This document shows positions 16,453 to 25,316 of a stretch of 64,000 bases of DNA, in pieces. The first letter of the stretch is position 1, and each line of letters opens with the position of its first letter. This stretch comes from Pacificibacter maritimus (GTDB lineage Bacteria; Pseudomonadota; Alphaproteobacteria; Rhodobacterales; Rhodobacteraceae): assembly GCF_003814915.1 (NCBI RefSeq), contig NZ_RKQK01000001.1, positions 62,001-126,000 of the forward strand. Direction: 5' to 3'. A program made the translations under genes and the position numbers. The notes under the pieces are model-generated. The model was given only the letters and a program-made list of their open reading frames with translations, was not told the DNA's origin and searched no databases.

Positions 16453-17340
16453 CTATTTTGCTGGGCGCAGGGTTACTGAGACGCCAGCGGGATCGGTCCC
16501 ACGCAAGACATCGCCGTCTTTGTGTAGATGAGGGGAGGTGACGACCTCGCCATGGGTGAACAATTCGTAGTGCACCAATCCAGCCATATCTTGCGGCATA
16601 GGCGGGTTGTTGTGACCAGCCCAGATATTCATGGCCAACCGGTGCGTGTTGGGGGCGCCAGCGCCCATATCGGCAAAACCCCATGCGTCCAGCGTTAGGT
16701 GGCGTTCAAATCCAAGGGTTTCGAACCAGTCCAATGCGGGTTCCAGTGCTGGCACTTTGAAGTGCAGATGCGCGAGGTAACTGTCGTCCGCCAAGGGGGC
16801 CAAGGGGTCTGCGCCCGTCGCATGGGCCAACTCGGCCCTCACATCCAGCGGTCCGCGTCCCGAATGGGGGTGTCCGTCAACATCATAGAGTGTCAGCCCT
16901 CGAGACATATCGCCAAAATGACCAAAGCGTTCTGGCGTCTCAAAGGTGATTTCAATTTCAAGACCGTCGGGGTCATGCAAGTACAGCGACTTCGCCATGA
17001 GGTGATCCGTCGGCGCGACCTGCACATTCAGATGGATCAAACGGGCAAGTATGCGTGAAAACTCGACCTGACTGCGCACACCGATTGCGACGTGATACAT
17101 ACCTGAAAAGGGCGCTTTGACAGCGGTTTGTGCACCGGGGTGAAGGACGATCAGCGTGCGATCTTTTGTTCCAAGGGCAACGCCGGGCGCTGATTGATCG
17201 CGTTCGATCAACCCCAAGGCCATGGTCCAAAAGGCAACAGCGCGATCCAGATCTGTCACCTGAAGTTCAACCTTCCCCCAAGATAGGCGGTCAGTTTGCG
17301 GGGAAAGGTTTGTGTTGGCGGCAAGCACAGAATTGAACAT
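16453..17340 (-). CDS. VOC-family dioxygenase, CatE/catechol 2,3-dioxygenase-like
   Basis: A 295-residue protein with two vicinal-oxygen-chelate repeats (about 20-135 and 165-290). Seen: GKVELQVTDLDRAVAFW at the start of the first repeat, YHVAIGV, LAHLHFKVPALEPALDWFETLGF in the second and THRLAMNIWAG, where CatE-type enzymes place a metal ligand. This matches CatE of Bacillus, which opens catechol and removes quinone-forming phenols. The next gene upstream encodes a DoxX protein, as in Bacillus catDE, which supports a quinone/catechol detoxification role. Confidence 0.8.
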   Translation of the reverse strand: MFNSVLAANTNLSPQTDRLSWGKVELQVTDLDRAVAFWTMALGLIERDQSAPGVALGTKDRTLIVLHPGAQTAVKAPFSGMYHVAIGVRSQVEFSRILARLIHLNVQVAPTDHLMAKSLYLHDPDGLEIEITFETPERFGHFGDMSRGLTLYDVDGHPHSGRGPLDVRAELAHATGADPLAPLADDSYLAHLHFKVPALEPALDWFETLGFERHLTLDAWGFADMGAGAPNTHRLAMNIWAGHNNPPMPQDMAGLVHYELFTHGEVVTSPHLHKDGDVLRGTDPAGVSVTLRPAK

Positions 17341-17405
17341 GGGAAGGAGCCTCTTGCAAAGGAGAGCGCGCCCCGGCGGGAGACACCGGAGCGCATTGGT
17401 TTGGA

Positions 17406-17834
17406 TTAAGCGCGCGGTGCGATCGGCGCCTTATTCGTGCGTCCCCAGACCACAAAAGCGGCCAGTGCAAACAAAACTAGGTTAACCGGCACCACTGCGA
17501 ATTCACCGCGAAGGATGTGGACGCCTGCGGCCAAAACCATGATGACGCAGAGTCCAGCCGCGGCCAGTTTCGTCAAATGTGGCATAATGCGTGTTGCGGC
17601 TGGCAGGATCAGACCAAGGGCGCCCGCGACCTCGGCCAAGCCAATAAATTTGATCAGCAAGAAGGGCGCATTTTCAGCCCAACCCATGCCCATCGCGACC
17701 AATTCAGCCGATCCGGACGCCAGCTTGGTGGCACCTGCCATCATGAACATCGCGGCCAAAAGACCTTGGGCGACCCAAAGGCCAATATTCCAGCCCTTGC
17801 CAGTTTGTGCGGCATTTGTTTCAATCGTTGTCAT
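17406..17834 (-). CDS. DoxX-family membrane protein, CatD-like
   Basis: A 142-residue protein of four helices. Seen: AQGLLAAMFMMAGATKL in helix 1, KFIGLAEVAGALGLILP in helix 2 and two further helices to the C-terminus, which is the DoxX pattern. DoxX-like CatD and MhqP proteins accompany ring-cleaving dioxygenases in electrophile and quinone resistance operons. It is the first gene of the four-gene minus-strand unit and stands divergent to a LysR gene 115 nt away. The ribosome-binding site is GAGAACGAG. Confidence 0.85.
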   Translation of the reverse strand: MTTIETNAAQTGKGWNIGLWVAQGLLAAMFMMAGATKLASGSAELVAMGMGWAENAPFLLIKFIGLAEVAGALGLILPAATRIMPHLTKLAAAGLCVIMVLAAGVHILRGEFAVVPVNLVLFALAAFVVWGRTNKAPIAPRA

Positions 17835-17901
17835 CTCGTTCTCTTTCCAAAAATTCGCTTTTGCAGCGTGTTGTGATGAGAATAGAAATAAACCATTCCC
17901 C

Positions 17902-17924
17902 TGAATGCATCATTAGGCTATTCA
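17902..17924. promoter_or_regulatory. Inverted repeat between the DoxX gene and its divergent LysR gene
   Basis: TGAAT (17902-17906) and ATTCA (17920-17924) face each other across 13 nt, about midway between the two start codons. The arms are short, so this is only a candidate operator for the LysR regulator. Confidence 0.3.
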
Positions 17925-17949
17925 TTGATCCAATGTTTACTGAGAGTTG

Positions 17950-18849
17950 ATGATGGATACACTTTTAAGCCTGCGTGTTTTTGCCGAAGTTGCAGAGCAA
18001 AAGAACTTTTCTGCCGTAGCGGAACGGCTTGGCCTGTCGCCTGCGATGACCAGCAAACACGTTAAACACGTCGAGGCGCGCGTCGGTTCGCGTCTGCTCA
18101 ATCGAAACAGTCGGAACGTGAGCCTGACCGAGGCTGGCGCGCAGTATTTGCAAACGGTCCGCCCGTTGCTTGACGGGCTGTTTGAGGCTGAAGCGCAATT
18201 GACCACTGACACACTCTCGCCGCGCGGAACACTCAAAGTGTCGATGCCCGTCTGGATGTCCAATCCGACCTTTGCGAAAATCTTGACCGCCTATCATCAG
18301 CAAAATCCGCATGTGACTTTTGATATCGACCTAAGTGGCCGCAAGATAAACATGGTGGAAGAAGGCATTGATTTGGCGCTGCGTGTCGCCTTCAAGTTGG
18401 ATGAAGGGCTCATAGCCCGCAAATTGGGAGAGGTGACGTTCCAATTGGTCGCGGCCCCAGCCTTTTTGGACAGCTTTGGACGCCCTGAGACCTCGGCAGA
18501 TCTGAACAACGCACCACTGCTTGCCTATTCGCAGGTTGCCGCAGACGGGCGGGTCAAATTTGGTGGGGCACATGGGTTGGATGTTAAGTTCAAATCTGTG
18601 TTGGTCAGCGGCAACGAAAGTATTCTGTATCAGGCAGCAATGGCTGGAATGGGCTTTGCAATGGTGCCAAGCTGGTCTGTACGAAATGATATCAACGAAG
18701 GCCGTTTGGAGGTCGTTTTACCCAAGGTTGATTGGCCAAAACTGCAATTGCAGGCGATCTATTCAGACCGCAGCTATTTGCCCGCCAAAACGCGCAGCTT
18801 TTTGGACTTTTTGGCTGGGCCAGAAGGGTTCAGCGCCGTTTTGAAGTAA
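17950..18849 (+). CDS. LysR-family transcriptional regulator of the DoxX-dioxygenase unit
   Basis: A 300-residue LysR protein with helix-turn-helix NFSAVAERLGLSPAMTSKHV near residues 19-38 and a substrate-binding domain. The spacing and look (RLLNRNSRNVSLTEAGAQYL, LRVAFKLDEGLIARKLG) put it in the CrgA/YhjC-like branch, which often responds to quinones or electrophiles. It diverges from the DoxX-VOC-b561-MsrQ-like genes, so it most likely controls them. Start candidates are ATG at 17950 or 17953; a TTG precedes them. Confidence 0.92.
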   Translation: MMDTLLSLRVFAEVAEQKNFSAVAERLGLSPAMTSKHVKHVEARVGSRLLNRNSRNVSLTEAGAQYLQTVRPLLDGLFEAEAQLTTDTLSPRGTLKVSMPVWMSNPTFAKILTAYHQQNPHVTFDIDLSGRKINMVEEGIDLALRVAFKLDEGLIARKLGEVTFQLVAAPAFLDSFGRPETSADLNNAPLLAYSQVAADGRVKFGGAHGLDVKFKSVLVSGNESILYQAAMAGMGFAMVPSWSVRNDINEGRLEVVLPKVDWPKLQLQAIYSDRSYLPAKTRSFLDFLAGPEGFSAVLK

Positions 18850-19397
18850 TGCAATGACAATCAAAAATATGTCCTAGGCGGTCAAGTCTTTTGGCTTCAC
18901 AAGATAATGTTGCACATGACAAACCACCGCGATGATCCTATTTTCGCCGTTGGTGTTCAGGCGGAACGCGAAAGGCGCGAATACCAGCCATTCCATCTAA
19001 AAGTATCGAAGTCAGCTTTGTCCCGCACTTTGTGAGTTCGGGCATGTGGCAGCGCAGGTCATCATTTACCACAACTTCAACGACGCTTCATCTCAGCAAG
19101 TTCACTTGCAGCATGAATGCGCATCGACACGCGTGGCCCAGAGCCGCCCTCACAGAGTAGGGGATGAGACCGACTTTGGGTGACATTCAACGAATGAATA
19201 CTATTTGGGCTACATAGGCATTGCGAGAGGTTTTAATGGCAAGTGGACACACCTATATTTATTTGCCGCTTGAATTTACTGACATCATAAACTCAGAGTA
19301 AACGCTGACTTGGCAAAATCGCTAATGACGTTTCATCTTGACGAACATATCTAAAGCTTCGAAGGGCCATTGCGCTTCATTTTAAAGGACAAAACCA
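18850..19397. other. 548-nt gap without a recognisable gene
   Basis: Only short frames occur here, among them a 40-codon minus-strand frame near 18880-19000. None has a ribosome-binding site or a familiar motif. The base composition is ordinary. It may hold worn gene remnants. The right end carries the AAAGGAC ribosome-binding site of the efflux adaptor gene. Confidence 0.4.
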
Positions 19398-20621
19398 ATG
19401 TCAAAGACCGCGATTGACACCCCTTCTGTTGGAGACGACCAAGTGCTAGACGAGGCGCCGCAGATCCCCGCTCAGACGACCGATGACCCGATCGCGTCCG
19501 AACAAAGTGATGCGATCCAAACGCCCACAGCTTTGGCGTTTCGTGCGGACAGTGGCGCATCGCGTTCGACATGGATTGCGGCTGCCCTTGTTTTTGGCAT
19601 CGTGGCTTGGATGGGAAGCGGGTTTGTGTTTCCTTCACAAGAGGCCGCAGTCGTTGTCACGCGCGAGGCGCCAAGGCCTGTGGCCGTCGCCGTGGAAACT
19701 GTGACGTCAGAAAAGGTGACACAATATTATCAGGCCGAGGGTCAGGCGCTGCCGGATCGGGATACGATCTTGCGCAGCGAGACCTCTGGTGATGTCGCTG
19801 AAGTCTTGGTGCGTAAAGGTCAGGACGTGGCAATGGGCGATGTCATCGCACGCCTTGATCCGACGCGTAACATTGCCGATGTAAGCCGCGCTGCGGAAGA
19901 ACTTGCCCGTGCCCAGCGTGAGTTTGATAATGCGCAAACGCTTCTCGAACGCGGGGTTTCGACGGCGGATCGCGTCTCTGTGGCGCGCGCTGCCCTTGCC
20001 GCGGCGCAAGCGCAGGTGGCTGCGGCGGCAGACGAAGCGCAATCTCTTACGATTACCGCCCCGTTTGCGGGGAGGGTCGAAATGCTTGATATTGACCAAG
20101 GCGAATATGTCGCCGCGGGAACCGAAGTCGGCCGCTTGGTCGATATCACGCCATTAACCGTTGCCATTCAGGCGTCACAGCAATCCTTGAATGCCTTGTC
20201 CGTCGGTCAAATCGCCAGCGTGAACTTTATCACCGGCGAAGAACGGGAAGGGGTCGTCAGTTTTGTTGGCACATCCGCGGCCGCCGAGACACGCACCTTT
20301 TTGGTTGAGGTCGAAGTGCCCAATGATGACGGGGCAATACCTGCAGGTATTTCCGCCGAGGTCATCATTCCCACTGGCGAAGTCAGCGCGCATTTCCTGT
20401 CTCCGTCGATTGTATCGCTTGATAGCCAAGGCCAGCTTGGGGTGAAGACGGTGGATTCGAATAATGTCGTGCAATTCTATCCGACCGAACTTGTGCGGGC
20501 CCAGATTGATGGTGTTTGGGTTGCGGGCCTGCCAGAGGAGGTTGATCTGATCACAGTGGGCCAAGGCTATGTCAACGCGGGCGAAACCGTCGCCCCGATG
20601 CCGGGTGAGGACGCGCAATGA
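19398..20621 (+). CDS. RND efflux periplasmic adaptor (membrane fusion protein)
   Basis: A 407-residue adaptor linking an RND pump to an outer-membrane channel. Seen: an unusually long 55-residue cytoplasmic N-terminus before a single membrane anchor (about 56-76), the biotinyl-lipoyl half-motifs around LVRKGQDVAMGDVIARLD and SLTITAPFAGRVEMLDIDQG, an alpha-hairpin rich in Ala/Glu/Arg between them, and a beta-barrel after it. The ATG follows AAAGGAC. Its stop overlaps the pump start by 4 nt. No channel gene adjoins, so the TolC encoded at 25.3 kb is a plausible partner. Confidence 0.93.
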   Translation: MSKTAIDTPSVGDDQVLDEAPQIPAQTTDDPIASEQSDAIQTPTALAFRADSGASRSTWIAAALVFGIVAWMGSGFVFPSQEAAVVVTREAPRPVAVAVETVTSEKVTQYYQAEGQALPDRDTILRSETSGDVAEVLVRKGQDVAMGDVIARLDPTRNIADVSRAAEELARAQREFDNAQTLLERGVSTADRVSVARAALAAAQAQVAAAADEAQSLTITAPFAGRVEMLDIDQGEYVAAGTEVGRLVDITPLTVAIQASQQSLNALSVGQIASVNFITGEEREGVVSFVGTSAAAETRTFLVEVEVPNDDGAIPAGISAEVIIPTGEVSAHFLSPSIVSLDSQGQLGVKTVDSNNVVQFYPTELVRAQIDGVWVAGLPEEVDLITVGQGYVNAGETVAPMPGEDAQ

Positions 20622-23600
20622 ACAGTATCATTGATGCGGCCTTCTCGCGGTCGCGGGTTGTGATGATGGCTTTGATAACGCTGCTCACCGTCGGAGCCTA
20701 TGCCTACAGCGCGATCCCCAAGGAATCCAATCCCGAAGTGCCGCTGCCCTTGTTCTATGTCTCGACGGACTTGGACGGGATCAGCCCCAGTGATGCGGAA
20801 CGGCTGTTGCTGGAACCGATGGAGGCCGAGTTTGCATCGATCGAGGGTCTGGACAGCATGAACTCGGATGCGACCGAAGGGTTTGCAAGCATCCAGTTGG
20901 AATTCCTGCCGGGTGGTGACAATGACGAAGCATTGGATAAGGTTCGCGAAGCGGCGGACCGTGTCCAAGGGGATCTGCCCGAAGATGCCGGCGACATCAC
21001 CATAACAGAAATCAATACCGCCCTTTTTCCGATCATCACAACGGTTTTGTCCGGCCCAGTGCCAGAGCGTACGTTGAATGCCCTTGCCGAACAGTTGCAA
21101 GAAGAGATCGAAGCACTGGAAGGTGTTCTTGAGGCCGAAATTGGCGGACAACGATTTGAATTCCTTGAGGTCTTGATCGATCCCACAGTATTCGAAACCT
21201 ACAATTTGTCCTTTGATGAGCTGATCGGGCAAATCCAGCGCAACAACCGTTTGATTGCGGCGGGCGCGATTGAAACAGGATCGGGGCGCATCGTTCTGAA
21301 GGTGCCGGGCTTGATCGAGGATCTGGACGATGTGATGGCGATGCCCGTCAAGGTACGAGGCAATGCGGTTGTGACCTTTGGTGATGTGGCGACGATCCGG
21401 CGCACGTTTGAAGACCCGAGTTCCTTTGCCCGTATCAACGGCCAATCGGCTTTGGCGCTTGAGGTCACAAAGCGGTCTGGCGCGAATATCATCGCCACTG
21501 TGGCAGAGGTCAAAGCCGTGGTCGAACAGCTGCGGGTGGATTGGCCGGATAGTATCGAGATCACGTTTTTGCAAGATCAGTCCAAGCAGGTGGAGGACAT
21601 GCTTAACGATCTGGAGGCCAATGTAATTGCCGCCGTGATCCTTGTGATGATTGTGATCGTTTTGGCGCTTGGTTTTCGCTCTGCCATTCTTGTAGGGCTG
21701 GCCATTCCGGGTGCGTTTCTGGCTGGCGTGACTGCGCTTTGGCTGATGGGCTATACGATGAACATCGTTGTGCTGTTCTCGTTGATCCTTGTTGTGGGAA
21801 TGCTCGTGGATGGGGCAATCGTCACCACAGAACTCGCGGATCGCAAGTTGCAAGAAGGGTCAAAGCCAAAGGCCGCTTATGCCTTTGCCGCCAAACGGAT
21901 GGCTTGGCCGATCATCGCCTCTACGGCCACCACCCTTTGCGTGTTTTTGCCTCTTCTGTTCTGGCAGGGCATGATTGGTGAGTTTATGAAATTTTTGCCA
22001 ATCACAGTGATCCTGACCCTTTTCGCATCCTTGTTTATGGCCCTGATTTTCATTCCGGTTGTTGGCGGCGTCATCGGCAAGCGCCAGCCACAAACCGCCG
22101 CACAAAAAGCGGCCCTTCACGCGGCGGAAATCGGTGATCCACGTGACATGCGCGGCTTGACGGGCGGATATGTGCGCCTGTTGGAATGGTCCATCCTGCG
22201 GCCCGGTGCGACGGTGCTGCTTGCGCTGGCGCTGCTGCTCGGGGGCTTTGGGGCTTATGGACAGTTCGGCAAAGGGGTGACCTTTTTCCCATCTTCTGAG
22301 CCTGATTTTATGCAGGTTCAGGTCCGTGCCCGTGACAATTTCTCGATCTTCGAGCGTGACGCATTGGTGCGCGCCGTCGAGGATCGCCTGTTGGATTATG
22401 ACGAAATCGCCAGCATCTATGCACGGTCCATGATGTCTGCAGGGCAGGGCGATGAAGAAACGATTGGCACTTTGCAGCTGGAACTCACCCCGTGGGATAC
22501 GCGTCGCACCGCCGCAGAAATCGGCGTCGATATCCGCAAAAGTGTTGCCGACATTGCGGGCATCGATGTGCAGGTGGAAACGGAAAGCGGCGGCCCGACT
22601 GGCGGCAAGCCCGTGAACCTCCAACTCACGACGCAAGATCCCGCAAGTATCGGGCCAGCGGTGCAGAAAATCCGCGACATTATGGATGGCATTGGCGGCT
22701 TCACCGATGTGACGGATACGCTGCCTGTTCCCGGTGTGGAGGTCTCCATTCTGGTTGATCGGGCCGAAGCCGCGCGCTTTGGGGCTGATGTCAGCCTATT
22801 GGGACAAGCGGTTCAATTGCTGACCCAAGGGATAACCGTGGCTGGCTACCGCCCCGATGATGTTGACGGATCGCTTGATATTCGGGTCCGGTTCCCGCGC
22901 GAAGAACGCACGCTCGCCGAACTGGGTGGGTTGCGTGTTCCAACGACTGTTGGGCTGGTGCCGATTGCAAACTTTGTGACTTTTGCCCCCACAGAGCGCA
23001 CCGGCATTATCCGCCGGATTGACGAAAAGCGCGTCACGACGATCGAGGCCAATGTCACAGCAGATGTCTTGGTAAATGATCAGGTGATTGCCCTGACCGC
23101 CGCCCTAGAGCAGGCGGGGCTGCCCGAGGGTGTCAGCTTTTCTTTCGCGGGTGAGGCAGAGGATCAGCAGGACAGCATGATCTTTCTTATCGGCGCTTTC
23201 GTATCGGCGATCTTGTTGATGTTTGTGATCCTCGTGTTGCAATTCAATCGGTTCTATCAGGCCTTTGTGGTCATGAGCGCGATCGTCTTTTCCATCGCGG
23301 GCGTTCTCTTGGGGCTTTTGATCATGGGCCGCCCCTTCGGCATCGTGATGGGCGGGATCGGTGTGATCGCTTTGGCGGGCATCGTCGTGAACAACAATAT
23401 TGTTTTGATCGACACCTATAATGATCTTCGCAAATCTGGTCAGCCGCCGCTTGACGCAGCCCTGCGCACAGGGGCGCAACGTCTGCGGCCCGTGTTCTTG
23501 ACGTCTGTGACAACGGCACTGGGGCTGATGCCTATGGTGATCGGGTTGAATATCAACTTCTTTACCCGCGACATCGTCTATGGTGCGCCATCCACCCAGC

Positions 23601-23737
23601 TTTGGACAGACCTGTCTTCGGCGATTGCAGGCGGGCTGGTTATCGCCACGATACTGACCCTGATCGTGACACCGGCGATGCTGATGCTCGGCGAAAAAAG
23701 GGCCAGCCGAACGCCCAGCAAACCTTTCGATGAATAA
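20618..23737 (+). CDS. RND-family efflux permease (AcrB-type)
   Basis: A 1039-residue inner-membrane proton-driven exporter. Seen: the first helix (about 13-31), two large periplasmic loops, a helix bundle with GMLVDGAIVTTELADRK (the usual acidic relay in TM4), and the second half with GIVVNNNIVLIDTYNDLRK and RLRPVFLTSVTTALGLMPM. The length is standard. It forms a tripartite pump with the adaptor made just upstream. Placement beside the quinone/catechol unit hints at export of aromatic or hydrophobic toxicants, but the substrate cannot be read from the sequence. Confidence 0.94.
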   Translation: MNSIIDAAFSRSRVVMMALITLLTVGAYAYSAIPKESNPEVPLPLFYVSTDLDGISPSDAERLLLEPMEAEFASIEGLDSMNSDATEGFASIQLEFLPGGDNDEALDKVREAADRVQGDLPEDAGDITITEINTALFPIITTVLSGPVPERTLNALAEQLQEEIEALEGVLEAEIGGQRFEFLEVLIDPTVFETYNLSFDELIGQIQRNNRLIAAGAIETGSGRIVLKVPGLIEDLDDVMAMPVKVRGNAVVTFGDVATIRRTFEDPSSFARINGQSALALEVTKRSGANIIATVAEVKAVVEQLRVDWPDSIEITFLQDQSKQVEDMLNDLEANVIAAVILVMIVIVLALGFRSAILVGLAIPGAFLAGVTALWLMGYTMNIVVLFSLILVVGMLVDGAIVTTELADRKLQEGSKPKAAYAFAAKRMAWPIIASTATTLCVFLPLLFWQGMIGEFMKFLPITVILTLFASLFMALIFIPVVGGVIGKRQPQTAAQKAALHAAEIGDPRDMRGLTGGYVRLLEWSILRPGATVLLALALLLGGFGAYGQFGKGVTFFPSSEPDFMQVQVRARDNFSIFERDALVRAVEDRLLDYDEIASIYARSMMSAGQGDEETIGTLQLELTPWDTRRTAAEIGVDIRKSVADIAGIDVQVETESGGPTGGKPVNLQLTTQDPASIGPAVQKIRDIMDGIGGFTDVTDTLPVPGVEVSILVDRAEAARFGADVSLLGQAVQLLTQGITVAGYRPDDVDGSLDIRVRFPREERTLAELGGLRVPTTVGLVPIANFVTFAPTERTGIIRRIDEKRVTTIEANVTADVLVNDQVIALTAALEQAGLPEGVSFSFAGEAEDQQDSMIFLIGAFVSAILLMFVILVLQFNRFYQAFVVMSAIVFSIAGVLLGLLIMGRPFGIVMGGIGVIALAGIVVNNNIVLIDTYNDLRKSGQPPLDAALRTGAQRLRPVFLTSVTTALGLMPMVIGLNINFFTRDIVYGAPSTQLWTDLSSAIAGGLVIATILTLIVTPAMLMLGEKRASRTPSKPFDE

Positions 23738-24207
23738 CTGCATGGCGAATTTTGAAAGCGAACGAAACGGCGTTAGCTTGCGTTTTGGTGATCTTTCAGC
23801 GGACGAACTTCGCTGCCAACTTTCAAAATTTGTCGAAAAAGTTCGGGTATACTGAAATTTCGCGATCGCAAGAAATGGCTCCATTCGCCCAAGCAGCACG
23901 ATATGGCAGGCATCCATGCGACACGCGTTCTGAATTGTGCGGTGGAAGAGGGGAAGCTGAAAGAGCTTGGCAGGCCTTTGACGGCCCGCTGGGCATCGAA
24001 GCAGATCACAGTTCTGATGAGCTGATCGGTTCGCTACGCGGCGCAAGTTATCGAGCATTATGCGCTGGTTTGCCCCGACGAAAGCGATGCGGTTTTGCGC
24101 AAGCTCAATCGAGCAAAATCACTGGCTCAAAACACAAAAATGTAAACACCCCTGTAAACGCGGGGCCTCAAACACAGCAAGGAGTGATGTAAGTGATTGT
24201 TTTTTAA
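23738..24207 (+). pseudogene. Degraded coding sequence between the RND gene and tRNA-Cys
   Basis: The 470 nt contain protein-like stretches in shifting frames on the plus strand: one from about 23862 (RDRKKWLHSPKQHDMAGIHA and onward) stops at 24022, and a second in another frame reads SVRYAAQVIEHYALVCPDES to a stop near 24144. The second has the RY...HYA look of a tyrosine recombinase end, but this is a weak match. Position against the 3' end of a tRNA gene is where integrases insert. I treat it as a decayed gene, perhaps an integrase. A 146-codon frame (23752-24192) across it looks non-coding. Confidence 0.35.
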
Positions 24208-24281
24208 TGGAGGCGAGTACCGGAATCGAACCGGTGTACACGGATTTGCAATCCGCTGCGTAACCACTCCGCCAACTCGCC
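24208..24281 (-). tRNA. tRNA-Cys(GCA)
   Basis: The minus strand folds as a 74-nt cloverleaf with acceptor stem GGCGAGT/ACTCGCC, discriminator U, encoded CCA, anticodon loop TTGCAAA (anticodon GCA) and T-arm CCGGTTCGATTCCGG. Its 3' end faces the degraded sequence and the efflux/quinone region to the left. Confidence 0.97.
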
Positions 24282-24611
24282 TCTTTGTTAACCCTAAATT
24301 TGCACGGGTTAATATTCGAACATAGGCCCATCAAAATGTGGTTGTTGAAGGCCCTTCGATTGTTCGTGAGGCTTATTACTTTTTTCCCAAGGCTTGTCCA
24401 GCACCTAATCTTTATGAAATGCGCCAATTTTACGATTGCTTTTTGTCTATGAAAATTTGCGCTTGCGCTAAAGTTGTGTGGATGATGGAAAATTGTGCTG
24501 TCACCAAAATGTGTTGATATGGCGCAGGTCGTGTTAGCTAATCGCGTGTTGCCGTGCGGGTTGTGATATGGCAATAACACGCAGACACTTCTGAACGAGA
24601 GAGTTCAATTT
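24282..24611. other. Intergenic region between tRNA-Cys and pcm with a short inverted repeat
   Basis: TTAACCC (24288-24294) and GGGTTAA (24306-24312) form a 7-bp inverted repeat with an 11-nt spacer just upstream of the tRNA gene on its strand; it could be part of the tRNA promoter region or a regulator site. The TTAACC half resembles CtrA half-sites, without the full spacing. The rest is AT-rich and probably carries the pcm promoter; no gene is seen. Confidence 0.4.
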
Positions 24612-25265
24612 ATGACAGATTTTGCCAAATTGCGCACAATGATGGTCGACACGCAGGTGCGCCCCTCTGATGTGACTAAATTCCCCATTATCGAAGCGAT
24701 GCTAACAGTGGCGCGCGAAAATTTTGTACCCGCAGCGCAGCGTGAAGCCGCATATGTTGGTGACGATATTGCCTTAGGCAATGGACGCGTTGTTTTGGAT
24801 GCGCGTGTTTTTGCGAAAATGCTAGATTCTTTGGATATTCAAAACGACGAACTGGTCTTGGATATCGGCACTGGTCTTGGATATTCATCAGCTGTGATGG
24901 CGCGCATGGCGCAGGCTGTTATCGCAGTCGAACAAGATGCGGATCTGGCCAAAGATGCCACAGCCGCTTTGGCAGCCGCTGGCGCAGATAATGTGGTTGT
25001 CGAAGTTGCTGGTCTTGCGGCGGGTGCTCCACAGCACGGACCTTATGACGTTGTGATCTTGCAAGGGGCTGCACAAGAGATTCCTGCTGCAATTTTAGAC
25101 CAAGTCAAAGAAGGTGGTCGCATTTGTTCAATTTTTCTCGACGGAAGCCTTGGAATTGTACGTATCGGTTACAAGATAAAGGGTAAGTTGACTTGGCGCA
25201 TGGTATTTAACGCGACTGCGCCAGTTCTTCCTGGATACGAAGCACAAAACGAGTTTGTGCTTTAA
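24612..25265 (+). CDS. pcm: Protein-L-isoaspartate O-methyltransferase family protein
   Basis: A 217-residue SAM-dependent methyltransferase. Seen: an N-terminal helical region with TQVRPSDVT, the SAM-binding loop VLDIGTGLGYSSAVMARMAQ near 80-98 with an acidic residue at the end of strand 2 (VIAVEQD), and a Rossmann core to the C-terminus. Pcm proteins methylate isoaspartyl residues in aged proteins to start repair. This alphaproteobacterial type sits upstream of tolC (52 nt apart), an association seen across Rhodobacteraceae. Whether it truly repairs isoaspartate has not been settled from sequence. Confidence 0.88.
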   Translation: MTDFAKLRTMMVDTQVRPSDVTKFPIIEAMLTVARENFVPAAQREAAYVGDDIALGNGRVVLDARVFAKMLDSLDIQNDELVLDIGTGLGYSSAVMARMAQAVIAVEQDADLAKDATAALAAAGADNVVVEVAGLAAGAPQHGPYDVVILQGAAQEIPAAILDQVKEGGRICSIFLDGSLGIVRIGYKIKGKLTWRMVFNATAPVLPGYEAQNEFVL

Positions 25266-25316
25266 CAGAACATTTGTGACGTGAATGTCATAATTTAGAA
25301 AAGTTAGGGCATTGAT

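Noticed and set aside
20567-21853. Long minus-strand open frame of 428 codons across the RND adaptor/permease junction
   Set aside because: It is the mirror of strongly conserved RND sequence, and its protein is His/Gln/Arg-rich without any domain.
21860-24058. Two further minus-strand frames of 258 and 317 codons opposite the RND gene
   Set aside because: Antisense to the conserved RND helices; composition is not protein-like.
24288-24312. CtrA binding site at the TTAACCC repeat
   Set aside because: The full CtrA consensus needs TTAA-N7-TTAA; here the TTAA elements are much further apart and inverted.
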